Below, one piece after another: positions 57,570-64,000 of a stretch of DNA of 64,000 bases. Source of the stretch: Kocuria varians. GTDB taxonomy: Bacteria; Actinomycetota; Actinomycetes; Actinomycetales; Micrococcaceae. A program made the position numbers and the translations under genes. Location of the stretch: NCBI RefSeq assembly GCF_006539885.1, contig NZ_BJNW01000012.1:39311-103310 (forward strand), given 5' to 3'. Under the pieces are notes generated by a model. It ran no database searches. It saw only the letters and a list, made by a program, of their open reading frames with translations, and had not been told where the DNA came from. Within the stretch, counting starts at the first letter, position 1, and each line of letters begins with the position of its first letter.

Positions 57570-58367
57570 ATGACCTCGCCTACCGACCCGGCCATGTCCA
57601 CCCCCCACCTCGACGCCTCCGCGCAGCCGGTGGTCCGCGCCGACGGCCGCGGGGTCGACGAGCTCCGGCCCATCACCGTCACGCGCGGCTGGTCCGACCA
57701 GGCCGAGGGGTCCGCACTCATCGAGTTCGGCGGCACCAAGGTGCTGTGCACGGCGTCGCTGACCGAGGGCGTGCCCCGTTGGCTCAAGGGCCAGGGGCGC
57801 GGCTGGGTCACCGCCGAGTACGCCATGCTCCCGCGAGCCACCTCCACCCGCTCCGCGCGCGAGTCCGTGAAGGGCAAGATCGGCGGGCGCACCCACGAGA
57901 TCTCCCGGCTGATCGGCCGCTCCCTGCGCTCGGTCATCGACCTCGAGGCGCTCGGAGAGAACACGGTGGTGCTCGACTGCGACGTCCTGCAGGCGGACGG
58001 CGGCACCCGCACCGCCTCGATCACCGGCGCGTACGTCGCACTCGCGGAGGCCATTGCCTGGGCGCACGAGAACGGCGTGCTGAAGCGCACCGTGAACCCC
58101 CTGACGGACTCGGTGTCCGCCGTCTCCGTGGGCATCATCGACGCTGTCCCCATGCTCGACCTCCCGTACGTGGAGGACGTCCGTGCGGAGACGGACATGA
58201 ACGTGGTGGTCACCGGCTCCGGGGACTTCGTGGAGGTCCAGGGAACTGCCGAGGGTGCCCCCTTCCGCCGGGACGAGCTCGACGCCCTGCTCGACCTCGC
58301 CGTGGCCGGCTGCGCGCAGCTCGCCCAGATCCAGCGCAGGACGCTGGAGGGCGGCCATGAGCGCTGA
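57570..58367 (+). CDS. rph: Ribonuclease PH
   Basis: Phosphorolytic 3'-5' exoribonuclease that trims tRNA 3' ends, 265 aa. Conserved [72 protein letters not shown]. The first roughly 25 residues are extra; ATG 57594 is an alternative, but the TAGGGT -10 favours 57570. The 3' end overlaps rdgB by 11 nt. Confidence 0.94.
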   Translation: MTSPTDPAMSTPHLDASAQPVVRADGRGVDELRPITVTRGWSDQAEGSALIEFGGTKVLCTASLTEGVPRWLKGQGRGWVTAEYAMLPRATSTRSARESVKGKIGGRTHEISRLIGRSLRSVIDLEALGENTVVLDCDVLQADGGTRTASITGAYVALAEAIAWAHENGVLKRTVNPLTDSVSAVSVGIIDAVPMLDLPYVEDVRAETDMNVVVTGSGDFVEVQGTAEGAPFRRDELDALLDLAVAGCAQLAQIQRRTLEGGHER

Positions 58368-59022
58368 CCTCGGCGCGGCGCGCGTCGTGCTCGCCACGCA
58401 CAACCGGGGCAAGGTCCGCGAGCTGCAGGCCATGCTCGAGGCGGCCGGCTTCTCCGGCCCCGGCACCGTGGTGGATGCTAAGTCCGCCGGGCTGGGCGAC
58501 GTCGTCGAGACCGGCGTGACGTTCGAGGAGAACGCGCTGCTCAAGGCGCGCGCCGCGGCCGCCGCGTCCGGGAAGGTCGCGCTCGCGGACGACTCCGGGC
58601 TGGCCGTGGACGTGATGGGCGGGGCGCCCGGCATCTTCTCGGCCCGCTGGTCCGGCCGCCACGGCGACGACGCCGCCAACCTGGACCTGCTGCTCGCCCA
58701 GCTCTCCGACATCGCCCCCGAGCACCGCCGTGCACGCTTCGTGTGTGCAGCGGCCGTCGTGGGCCCTGACGGGGAGGAGCACGTGGTGCGCGGCGAGCTG
58801 CCCGGCACCATCCTCACCGCGCCGGCGGGGGAGAACGGTTTCGGCTACGACCCGGTCTTCGCCCCCGAGGGGGAGGGCGGCCTCAGCGCTGCCCAGCTGA
58901 GCCTCGAGCACAAGAACAGGATCAGCCACCGCGCCCGTGCCATGTCCGCTGTGCTGCCGTTCGTGCTGGAGCTGCTGGACCGTACCGGGGCTGAACCCTC
59001 CGAGACGGGGTCCGAGGGCTGA
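58357..59022 (+). CDS. rdgB: Non-canonical purine NTP pyrophosphatase (RdgB/HAM1)
   Basis: Cleans ITP, XTP and dITP from the nucleotide pool, 221 aa. [17 protein letters not shown] at residues about 10-26, [39 protein letters not shown] and the C-terminal [10 protein letters not shown]. The ATG at 58357 lies inside the end of rph (translational coupling). rph-rdgB is a conserved actinobacterial pair. Confidence 0.94.
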   Translation: MSADLGAARVVLATHNRGKVRELQAMLEAAGFSGPGTVVDAKSAGLGDVVETGVTFEENALLKARAAAAASGKVALADDSGLAVDVMGGAPGIFSARWSGRHGDDAANLDLLLAQLSDIAPEHRRARFVCAAAVVGPDGEEHVVRGELPGTILTAPAGENGFGYDPVFAPEGEGGLSAAQLSLEHKNRISHRARAMSAVLPFVLELLDRTGAEPSETGSEG

Positions 59023-59025
59023 GAC

Positions 59026-59886
59026 ATGACCTTCGCGTGCGGACACCTTCCCTTTGCCGGAGCCGTCGAGGCGGTCCTCGCGGAGGCGGGCGTGACGGTG
59101 GACCGCTCCGAGTGGGAGCTGCACGCCGGGGGATCCGCGCACATCGTGGTCAACGCGGGGCACCTCATGAGCGTGCGGATCGCGAAGAACCCGACCTCCG
59201 GCGACAACGTGCGACGCCGCACGCAGGCCCTGTCGCAGCTGCCCGACTTCGACTTCGCGATCCCGCGGCCCCTCACACCCGTGCTGCAGGACGGCCGGTA
59301 CACGGCCGTGGGCATGGCCTGGATCCCCGGCGCGCCGCGTGCCCCCGGCAGTGCCGATCCGCGCGAGCTGCGCCGTGTCCTCGAGCAGCTGCGCGAGGCG
59401 GACGCCCAGGACGCCGAGCCGTGGCTCGACCGCCCCGGCCAGCACTGGGGCGGCCACCGACGGCGCCACGTGCTGCTGGACCAGGTGCTCCCGCTGCTGC
59501 TGCCCCGCAACAGGGACCGCGCGCTGAGCGACATCGACGACCTCGTCGCGCTCGAGAACGTGGCACCGCGGCTCGTCCACGGGGACCTCATGGGCTCCAA
59601 CATGCTGTGGGAGGGCGACCACCTGGTGGGCGTCATCGACTGGGACCACGCGTGCCTGAGCGACCCGGCGTACGACGTCGCCTCGCTGGGGCTCTGGTTC
59701 GGCTGGTCCAGCGTGCGGGACGCCACCGACCCGCAGAGCTACGAGCGCGCCCGCCTGCACGCCCGGATCTTCCCCCTGCAGGCCATTGCCTATGCCCTGC
59801 ACCACGAGCTCGATGCCGCCCAGGTGCGCCAGGCGGTGGAGAAGGCGGACGCCTGGTACGAGATGCGGGCGGTCGCGGCGGCCTGA
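59026..59886 (+). CDS. Aminoglycoside phosphotransferase-like kinase (APH family)
   Basis: A 286 aa protein-kinase-fold phosphotransferase. Brenner-like catalytic motif HGDLMGSNML (about residue 185) and the metal Asp in VIDWDHACLSDPAYD. A phosphate loop near the N-terminus is weak (GSAHIVVNAG). The family includes choline, homoserine and sugar kinases as well as antibiotic kinases; resistance should not be inferred. It starts 3 nt after rdgB and is probably the last gene of that operon. Confidence 0.75.
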   Translation: MTFACGHLPFAGAVEAVLAEAGVTVDRSEWELHAGGSAHIVVNAGHLMSVRIAKNPTSGDNVRRRTQALSQLPDFDFAIPRPLTPVLQDGRYTAVGMAWIPGAPRAPGSADPRELRRVLEQLREADAQDAEPWLDRPGQHWGGHRRRHVLLDQVLPLLLPRNRDRALSDIDDLVALENVAPRLVHGDLMGSNMLWEGDHLVGVIDWDHACLSDPAYDVASLGLWFGWSSVRDATDPQSYERARLHARIFPLQAIAYALHHELDAAQVRQAVEKADAWYEMRAVAAA

Positions 59887-59924
59887 GCTCGGGTTTTCTC
59901 GCTGTGCGTGTCTGAGCCTCTGCC

Positions 59925-59930
59925 TAGCCT
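59925..59930 (+). promoter_or_regulatory. -10 element of the exonuclease gene (leaderless)
   Basis: TAGCCT, 6 nt, then GTG at 59937. Confidence 0.5.
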
Positions 59931-59936
59931 CGGAGC

Positions 59937-60518
59937 GTGCCCGTCAGTTTCACCGCCATCGACTTCGAGACCGCCAACCGCAGCCTGGCCTCCGCGTGCG
60001 CCCTGGGCGTGGTGCGGGTCCGGGACGGTGAGGTGGTCGACACGCGGTACTCCCTGCTGCGCCCGCCGCCCGGGCACGACGCCTTCGAGCCCGGGAACAT
60101 CCGCGTCCACGGGATCCGCCCGGCGGACGTGGTGGACGCGCCCACCTTCGACGTCGCCTGGGACTGGATGTGCCGCAACATCCTGCCGGATGACCCGGAC
60201 GCGGTGCTCGTGGCCCACAACGCCGTCTTCGACACCGGGGTGATCCGGGCGACGAACCGTGCCTGCGGGGGCGTGCCCCGTTCCTGGGACTACGCCTGCT
60301 CGCTGCGCCTCGCGCGGGCCGCCTACATGCTGCGCTCCTACGCCCTGCCGTCCGCCTCACGCGAGGCCGGTGCCGAGGTCGAGGACCACCACAACGCCCT
60401 GAGCGATGCACTCGCGTGCGCGCAGATCGTGCTCGACGTCGCACGGCGCAGCGGAGCCGGGAGCATGGCCGAGCTCACCGCGCACTACGGGGTGCGGATG
60501 CAGCGCGGCGAGTTCTGA
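59937..60518 (+). CDS. DEDDh 3'-5' exonuclease (DNA polymerase III epsilon-like)
   Basis: A 193 aa exonuclease domain protein. ExoI AIDFETAN (Asp and Glu), ExoII HNAVFDTGVI, ExoIII HHNALSDALAC with the H-x4-D signature. There is no polymerase or BRCT domain, so it is a stand-alone proofreader-like or RNase T-like enzyme. The GTG at 59937 is placed 6 nt after a -10 element. Convergent with the next gene. Confidence 0.88.
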   Translation: MPVSFTAIDFETANRSLASACALGVVRVRDGEVVDTRYSLLRPPPGHDAFEPGNIRVHGIRPADVVDAPTFDVAWDWMCRNILPDDPDAVLVAHNAVFDTGVIRATNRACGGVPRSWDYACSLRLARAAYMLRSYALPSASREAGAEVEDHHNALSDALACAQIVLDVARRSGAGSMAELTAHYGVRMQRGEF

Positions 60519-60574
60519 GTCTCGCGGCCCCAGGAGCATGTGCCCGGATCAGGGCCGACCGGCGGATCGGTGAG

Positions 60575-61777
60575 TCAGGGGCGCCAGAGGCCGTTCCAGC
60601 GATCGGCCAGTGCGTGCAGTTCCGCCCGTGCGGCGGCCGAGCCCTCTTCGCCTTTGCCGTCTTGGGGCGCGGTTGCCGTTACTCCGGGAGCGGGGGTATG
60701 GGGCGGCGACGGCGCGGCGACGGCATGGTCTCCTGCGTTCCGGTTCGACGCCGCTGCAGCGGTGCCATCAGTGTCGTCCGCCGGGGCAGCCGCCGCGAGA
60801 CCCCAGCGGGCGGCGGCAACGACGACCGCGACATCGTGCGCCGCTCCCTCCCGCACGCCGTGCTCGGCCATCAGGGCACGGGCCGCCCCGGCGACGTCGT
60901 CCCCGGTGATGTTCCTTGCACTGTTCGTGGAACCTGTCGCTTTCGCGGCGCCGGAATCCTCGACGGCGAGCAGCGCGGCGAGGCCGAGCGCCAACGCCTC
61001 GGTGGCGGTGTCGCCTCTGCCCAGGCGGGAGGCGAGCGCGCCCGGCTCGGTCCACAGCGGGGCCAGAGCCTCAGGATCCGCGCACAGGGCGAGGAGTTCG
61101 TGCGTGCGAGGGGCGGGGCGGGTGATCTCGGAAGCGACCCTAGCTGTTTCGCGCACGACCTCGTGCAGCGTTCCACCGGTGGCACGCGCCCGTGCCGCCG
61201 CGTGCACGACCAGGGCCAGCGCCGCCGCCGCCGTCTGGGCCTCGGGGCTGCCGTGGGTGATCGCGGCGGAGTCGAGCGCCAGGATGATGAGCGATTTCCA
61301 TCCGATGTTCGGGATCAGACCGTACGGTGCGGTGCGAGCCAAAACCTCGGGGCTTTCCGCGAGGGGCAGCACCGGTCGCGCGACCTCACCTAGGCGGCCC
61401 GTGGCGAGTGCCTGGAAGCTGTCGCCGTCGTGCGGTCCGGGGGCGGAGAGCACGGGGAAGTCGAGGTCGAGCTCGTCCTGCGGTGGCACGGGCGCGTCGG
61501 CGGGAAGGCACGCGCCGTTGCTCAGCGCCCAGCGCAGGTAGGCAAGCCAGGCGCACGCGGTGGGGTCCGCGGACTGACCGTCGTTCGCCCACCGCGCCAC
61601 CTCGTTGAGGGCGACGACGGTGCGGGCGGCGAGCTGCGTCGGCTGATCCGGTTCCTCGGACCGGCGAGCGGCCCACGGGGCGAGGAAAACCGAGCGTACG
61701 ACATCCGGGTAGCACTCGGAGGAGGCATCCAGGCCGTGGTCCCGGTCCAGCAGCGACGGCGCATCAGGTGAGGTCAT
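60575..61777 (-). CDS. Degenerate ADP-ribosylglycohydrolase-like protein
   Basis: A 400 aa protein. Several blocks resemble the ADP-ribosylglycohydrolase (DraG/ARH) fold: PTQLAARTVVALNEVARWA, ACAWLAYLRWALSNG, GDSFQALATGRLG and LARTAPYGLIPN followed by ITHGSPEAQTAAAAL. The metal-binding DDT of helix 2 (here DQPTQ) and the C-terminal DxDT motif are not seen, and the GAxxGDALG start is absent, so it is probably catalytically dead or changed. The last roughly 80 residues are Ala/Pro-rich. The ATG at 61777 is set by TAGACT 6 nt upstream. Family call by eye only. Confidence 0.5.
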   Translation of the reverse strand: MTSPDAPSLLDRDHGLDASSECYPDVVRSVFLAPWAARRSEEPDQPTQLAARTVVALNEVARWANDGQSADPTACAWLAYLRWALSNGACLPADAPVPPQDELDLDFPVLSAPGPHDGDSFQALATGRLGEVARPVLPLAESPEVLARTAPYGLIPNIGWKSLIILALDSAAITHGSPEAQTAAAALALVVHAAARARATGGTLHEVVRETARVASEITRPAPRTHELLALCADPEALAPLWTEPGALASRLGRGDTATEALALGLAALLAVEDSGAAKATGSTNSARNITGDDVAGAARALMAEHGVREGAAHDVAVVVAAARWGLAAAAPADDTDGTAAAASNRNAGDHAVAAPSPPHTPAPGVTATAPQDGKGEEGSAAARAELHALADRWNGLWRP

Positions 61778-61783
61778 GGTGCC

Positions 61784-61813
61784 AGTCTAGGAAACAGGCG
61801 GGAGCGCGTGTCA
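61784..61813 (-). promoter_or_regulatory. Promoter of the ARH-like gene (leaderless)
   Basis: -10 TAGACT at 61784-61789, 6 nt before ATG; a possible -35 TGACAC at 61808-61813 with an 18-nt spacer. A heptanucleotide repeat begins 5 bp upstream of the -35. Confidence 0.5.
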
Positions 61814-61817
61814 TCGT

Positions 61818-61943
61818 CAGGGCACAGGGCACAGGGCACAGGGCACAGGGCACAGGGCACAGGGCACAGGGCGCAGGGCGCAGGGCGTAGGGCGCAGGGC
61901 GCAGGGCGTAGGGCACGGGGCGTAGGGCACGGGGCACGGGGCC
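61818..61943. repeat. 18-unit heptanucleotide tandem repeat
   Basis: Eighteen consecutive 7-bp units fit (C/T)(A/G)GGGC(A/G/C). The first seven are identical CAGGGCA; then CAGGGCG and TAGGGCG alternate, and the last units drift to CGGGGCA/CGGGGCC. The gradient from perfect to degenerate indicates recent expansion at the end next to the ARH-like promoter. The remaining 61944-62083 contains no gene or clear terminator. Confidence 0.95.
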
Positions 61944-62083
61944 TGTACGGCGTGGGGCGTCCGCTGCGCGAAAGTGCGGGCAGGGTCTCGCTGTCTGGAA
62001 TGAGACTCGTGGCGCTCAGGTACGGATGCCCGGTCGACGAAGGCTCTGCGCCCCGGGCGACGCCCCTTCCTCCTCTGCCGTCC

Positions 62084-63178
62084 TCACCCGTTCTTCGCGC
62101 CGGGGCAGCCGATGCCGGACGGGTTAACGCGGCAGTCGTCGGCGACGTTGTGGACCGTGGACCGCCACACGCTCAGCGCCACGGGCGGTGACGTGACCTG
62201 GTTGTAGCCGTTCACGGGCTGCCACCCGGTCCCCGCAATGTTGTACTCCCCGTAGAACGACGTGGTGAGCGTGATCTGAAAGTCGCCCGTGCGCGTGTAC
62301 ACGTGCGACGTGTCCGTGGGGACGTCCCACGCGCCGTCCGCCAGGGGAGAGCCGGTCAGGGGAGTGGGGCCCAGCGTGGTGCCATCGCCGTAGTTCCACG
62401 TGTACTGGACGGGATACGCGCGCACGGACACGGGATAGCCGCCGAGCGTCGTCTCGAAGGTCTGCGGCTGGGCGACGGCATAGACGTTCGTGTTCATGTT
62501 CTTCAACGTGTCCGGCGCCGGCTGGGCGTGGTTCTCCGCCGGTGCTACGGCCAGCTGCTGGAAGTCCTGGAGGGTGAAGACGGGAAGCGGGACATAGCCG
62601 TCGTCGTTCGCGTCCTCGGCTTGCGCCTGACCGACACACATCTGCGTTCCGCGGGCCGACCGCGCGCCCTCATTCGCGCCGCCGACGACGATGTCCATGT
62701 TCACACCCTTGGCCCCGGAGTCGTCGGTGCACTCCTGAGCCGACCGGCAACGGCTCAGCGCCGCTCCCTTGTCGTCGATGCACGGATCCTGCAAACCATA
62801 GGTTGTCCGGTTCTTTGCCGTGTCCATGAGCTGGGCGTTGAAGAAGATGGAGTCGTCGTTGGACATCAATCGAGCACGGAGGGCCTTTTGAAAGGCGGGA
62901 TCGGTGTCGGGATCCCAGGCGGCGCCTTGGACTGACGCAAAGCTGTTTCCGGAAGGTCCAGTCGAATATCCGTCTGCCTCCACGCCTTTTGCTGCATCCT
63001 GCCTAACTCGCATCCGTATCAAGTTTCCAGATGCGTTCGCAGAAGACAAGAGTGATCCGTCAGCTTGGCTGGCTCCAAAGCCGCCGTCTGAGGACGGCTC
63101 GTCTGCCGAAGCGGATCCAGCGACGTCCAGGGCAACTAGAAATAAGAGCAGGGACAGGAGTACTTTAAAGGCTCGCAT
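62084..63178 (-). CDS. Secreted PKD-domain protein
   Basis: A 364 aa exported protein. Signal peptide about residues 1-25 (MRAFKVLLSLLLFLVALDVA, cleaved near GSASA-DE). A mid-region has several Cys (DPCIDDKG, SRCRSAQEC, QMCVGQ), then a PKD-like beta-sandwich: YTWNYGDGTTLGPT, DTSHVYTRTGDFQITLTT. The C-terminus has two more Cys (DDCRVNPSGIGCPG). The ATG shares a base with the upstream lipoprotein stop (TGATG). Such PKD proteins recur beside DUF6318 lipoproteins in Micrococcales; function unknown. Its 5' end lies in lower-GC DNA. Confidence 0.75.
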   Translation of the reverse strand: MRAFKVLLSLLLFLVALDVAGSASADEPSSDGGFGASQADGSLLSSANASGNLIRMRVRQDAAKGVEADGYSTGPSGNSFASVQGAAWDPDTDPAFQKALRARLMSNDDSIFFNAQLMDTAKNRTTYGLQDPCIDDKGAALSRCRSAQECTDDSGAKGVNMDIVVGGANEGARSARGTQMCVGQAQAEDANDDGYVPLPVFTLQDFQQLAVAPAENHAQPAPDTLKNMNTNVYAVAQPQTFETTLGGYPVSVRAYPVQYTWNYGDGTTLGPTPLTGSPLADGAWDVPTDTSHVYTRTGDFQITLTTSFYGEYNIAGTGWQPVNGYNQVTSPPVALSVWRSTVHNVADDCRVNPSGIGCPGAKNG

Positions 63179-63948
63179 CAGAGGGACCCTCGGGGGGATG
63201 CTGTCAAGTACATCCAGGATCCATTTTCATAATAAAGATATGTATCGAACCGATTTGGGAGATTGAAAGGCTCTTGCCTTAAAGTTATATGGTTATCGGT
63301 GACCTTAATCATGCCCAAACTATTTATTTTAACTGGTAGATTATAACCCCCATCTTGTCGCTTCGTAAAAGCATTGGGTATGAGTGTCTCCTTTTCGAAG
63401 CCACCGCCTGCCCAATTTCCTGAAGAATATATCGAGTCGAAGTCATTGAATTGCTCGGTGCATTTTTCGCAGTCGGTGGAGGTTACTTCCCGGACCAGGG
63501 AAGTGTCGCCGGTCTGGATGGAGTACCACTGGGCGTCCGCGCGGTAGTTGAGGAAGGCCTGGGCGCCGGCCTCGGTTTCGTTCTTGGCTTCCTCGGGCAT
63601 GACGGGCTTCGGGACGTTGCGCGCCGGGTGCTCGAGCGTGGCGGGTTCGTAGTCGTCCGGAACTTTCTGGCCCGTGGCGAGGACAGTGGGCTCCTGCGGC
63701 CGCCAGTCGTCGGGGAGGGGGCTCTCGGATCCCGAGGGAGTCGCCGTCGACCCCCCGGAGGCCGTGGGCTGAACGGAAGCGGTCTCGCTGGGTGACGCAG
63801 ATGCGGAAGCCGAGGGGGAGCCGCCGTCAGAAGCACTCTCTGCCGAGCCGTCGCCGCCGGAGCAGCCAGTGACCAGCGCGGCGGCCAGGAATGCCAGGGC
63901 GACCCCGCTCGCCGTTCGCTGCATGGATCCAGATCTGTGCGTGCCCAT
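63178..63948 (-). CDS. DUF6318-type lipoprotein
   Basis: A 256 aa surface lipoprotein: signal with lipobox LVTGC (Cys29), a Ser/Ala/Thr/Pro-rich linker to about residue 80, then a domain beginning VPKPVMPEEAKNETEAGAQA with a CEKC pair (TSTDCEKCTEQF) and an aromatic C-terminus (RFDTYLYYENGSWMYLT). The ATG 63948 has AGGGGG 6 nt upstream; GTG 63969 is less likely. The 3' half (63178-63480) is about 43% GC by hand count, against about 70% elsewhere, so the gene is a composition mosaic. Coupled to the PKD gene. Function unknown. Confidence 0.72.
   Translation of the reverse strand: MGTHRSGSMQRTASGVALAFLAAALVTGCSGGDGSAESASDGGSPSASASASPSETASVQPTASGGSTATPSGSESPLPDDWRPQEPTVLATGQKVPDDYEPATLEHPARNVPKPVMPEEAKNETEAGAQAFLNYRADAQWYSIQTGDTSLVREVTSTDCEKCTEQFNDFDSIYSSGNWAGGGFEKETLIPNAFTKRQDGGYNLPVKINSLGMIKVTDNHITLRQEPFNLPNRFDTYLYYENGSWMYLTASPRGSL
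63241..63360. other. Lowest-GC patch of the window
   Basis: By hand count 46 of 120 bases are G or C (about 38%). It lies inside the C-terminal coding part of the DUF6318 gene, and the reading frame is intact across it. Confidence 0.8.
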
Positions 63949-64000
63949 GAATTCCCCCTGTCTTGCCACACCGTGTGTGACGCGTCGAACATCCCCCAGA

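Noticed and set aside
59026..59886. Aminoglycoside resistance gene
   Set aside because: Only the general phosphotransferase motifs are present; the gene sits in a housekeeping operon, so resistance is unsupported.
61818..61943. CRISPR array
   Set aside because: The unit is 7 bp with no spacers, and no cas genes are present; it is a simple tandem repeat.

Overview
The window is a gene-dense, high-GC stretch of an actinobacterial chromosome. Gene content, order and codon use fit Micrococcaceae best, and Kocuria is the most likely genus; this rests on recognised families, not on a database search. About 60 protein genes and one tRNA gene are supported. The long ORFs that run opposite or out of frame to them are GC-rich shadows.

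Layout. (1) 1-7282: a GuaB1-type IMPDH/GMP-reductase protein; the zinc importer znuABC behind a promoter with three similar candidate operator half-motifs; a convergent zur-diacylglycerol kinase pair; an MBL-fold hydrolase and a HIT protein. (2) 7365-14914: the very large RNA helicase hrpA, facing away from a lipoprotein/permease/ATPase importer of the ABC_sub_bind (TrpX-like) family. (3) 15097-27602: tRNA-Arg(CCG), then argS-lysA-hom-thrC-thrB-rho-prfA-prmC-sua5, i.e. the aspartate-family amino-acid pathway joined to transcription and translation termination factors. (4) 27803-33951: a surface-polysaccharide block (NAD-dependent epimerase, two glycosyltransferases, a CapD-type sugar-nucleotide dehydratase, a WecA-type lipid-phosphate transferase). 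(5) 33948-42004: two AtpI-like membrane proteins and the complete F1Fo ATP synthase operon atpBEFHAGDC. (6) 42172-46258: murA with Asp in place of the fosfomycin-target Cys, a cold-shock protein, the mismatch endonuclease nucS and an AI-2E-type permease. (7) 46400-52652: a thioredoxin-fold/TPR protein, an ABC exporter pair, a DUF3039 zinc-ribbon protein and a superfamily 2 helicase. (8) 52720-60518: NAD salvage (pncB-pncA), clpS-DUF2017, murI, an Rv1339-like MBL protein, rph-rdgB, a phosphotransferase and a DEDDh exonuclease. (9) 60575-64000: an accessory end with a degenerate ADP-ribosylglycohydrolase-like gene, an 18-unit heptanucleotide repeat at its promoter, and a DUF6318 lipoprotein/PKD protein pair with an abrupt low-GC patch.

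From argS to rdgB the order follows the conserved actinobacterial block known from Mycobacterium tuberculosis (roughly Rv1292-Rv1341), with local insertions. Expression signals are unusually readable. At least 13 genes carry a TANNNT -10 element 6-8 nt before the start codon, which implies leaderless or nearly leaderless transcripts. Many gene pairs overlap by ATGA, GTGA or TGATG, which implies translational coupling.

No wholly new multi-gene system could be demonstrated. The best candidates for unexplained biology are the accessory right end (repeat-associated pseudoenzyme gene and the mosaic DUF6318/PKD pair), the polysaccharide insertion with its histidine-rich CapD tail, and the large disordered insertion in Rho.
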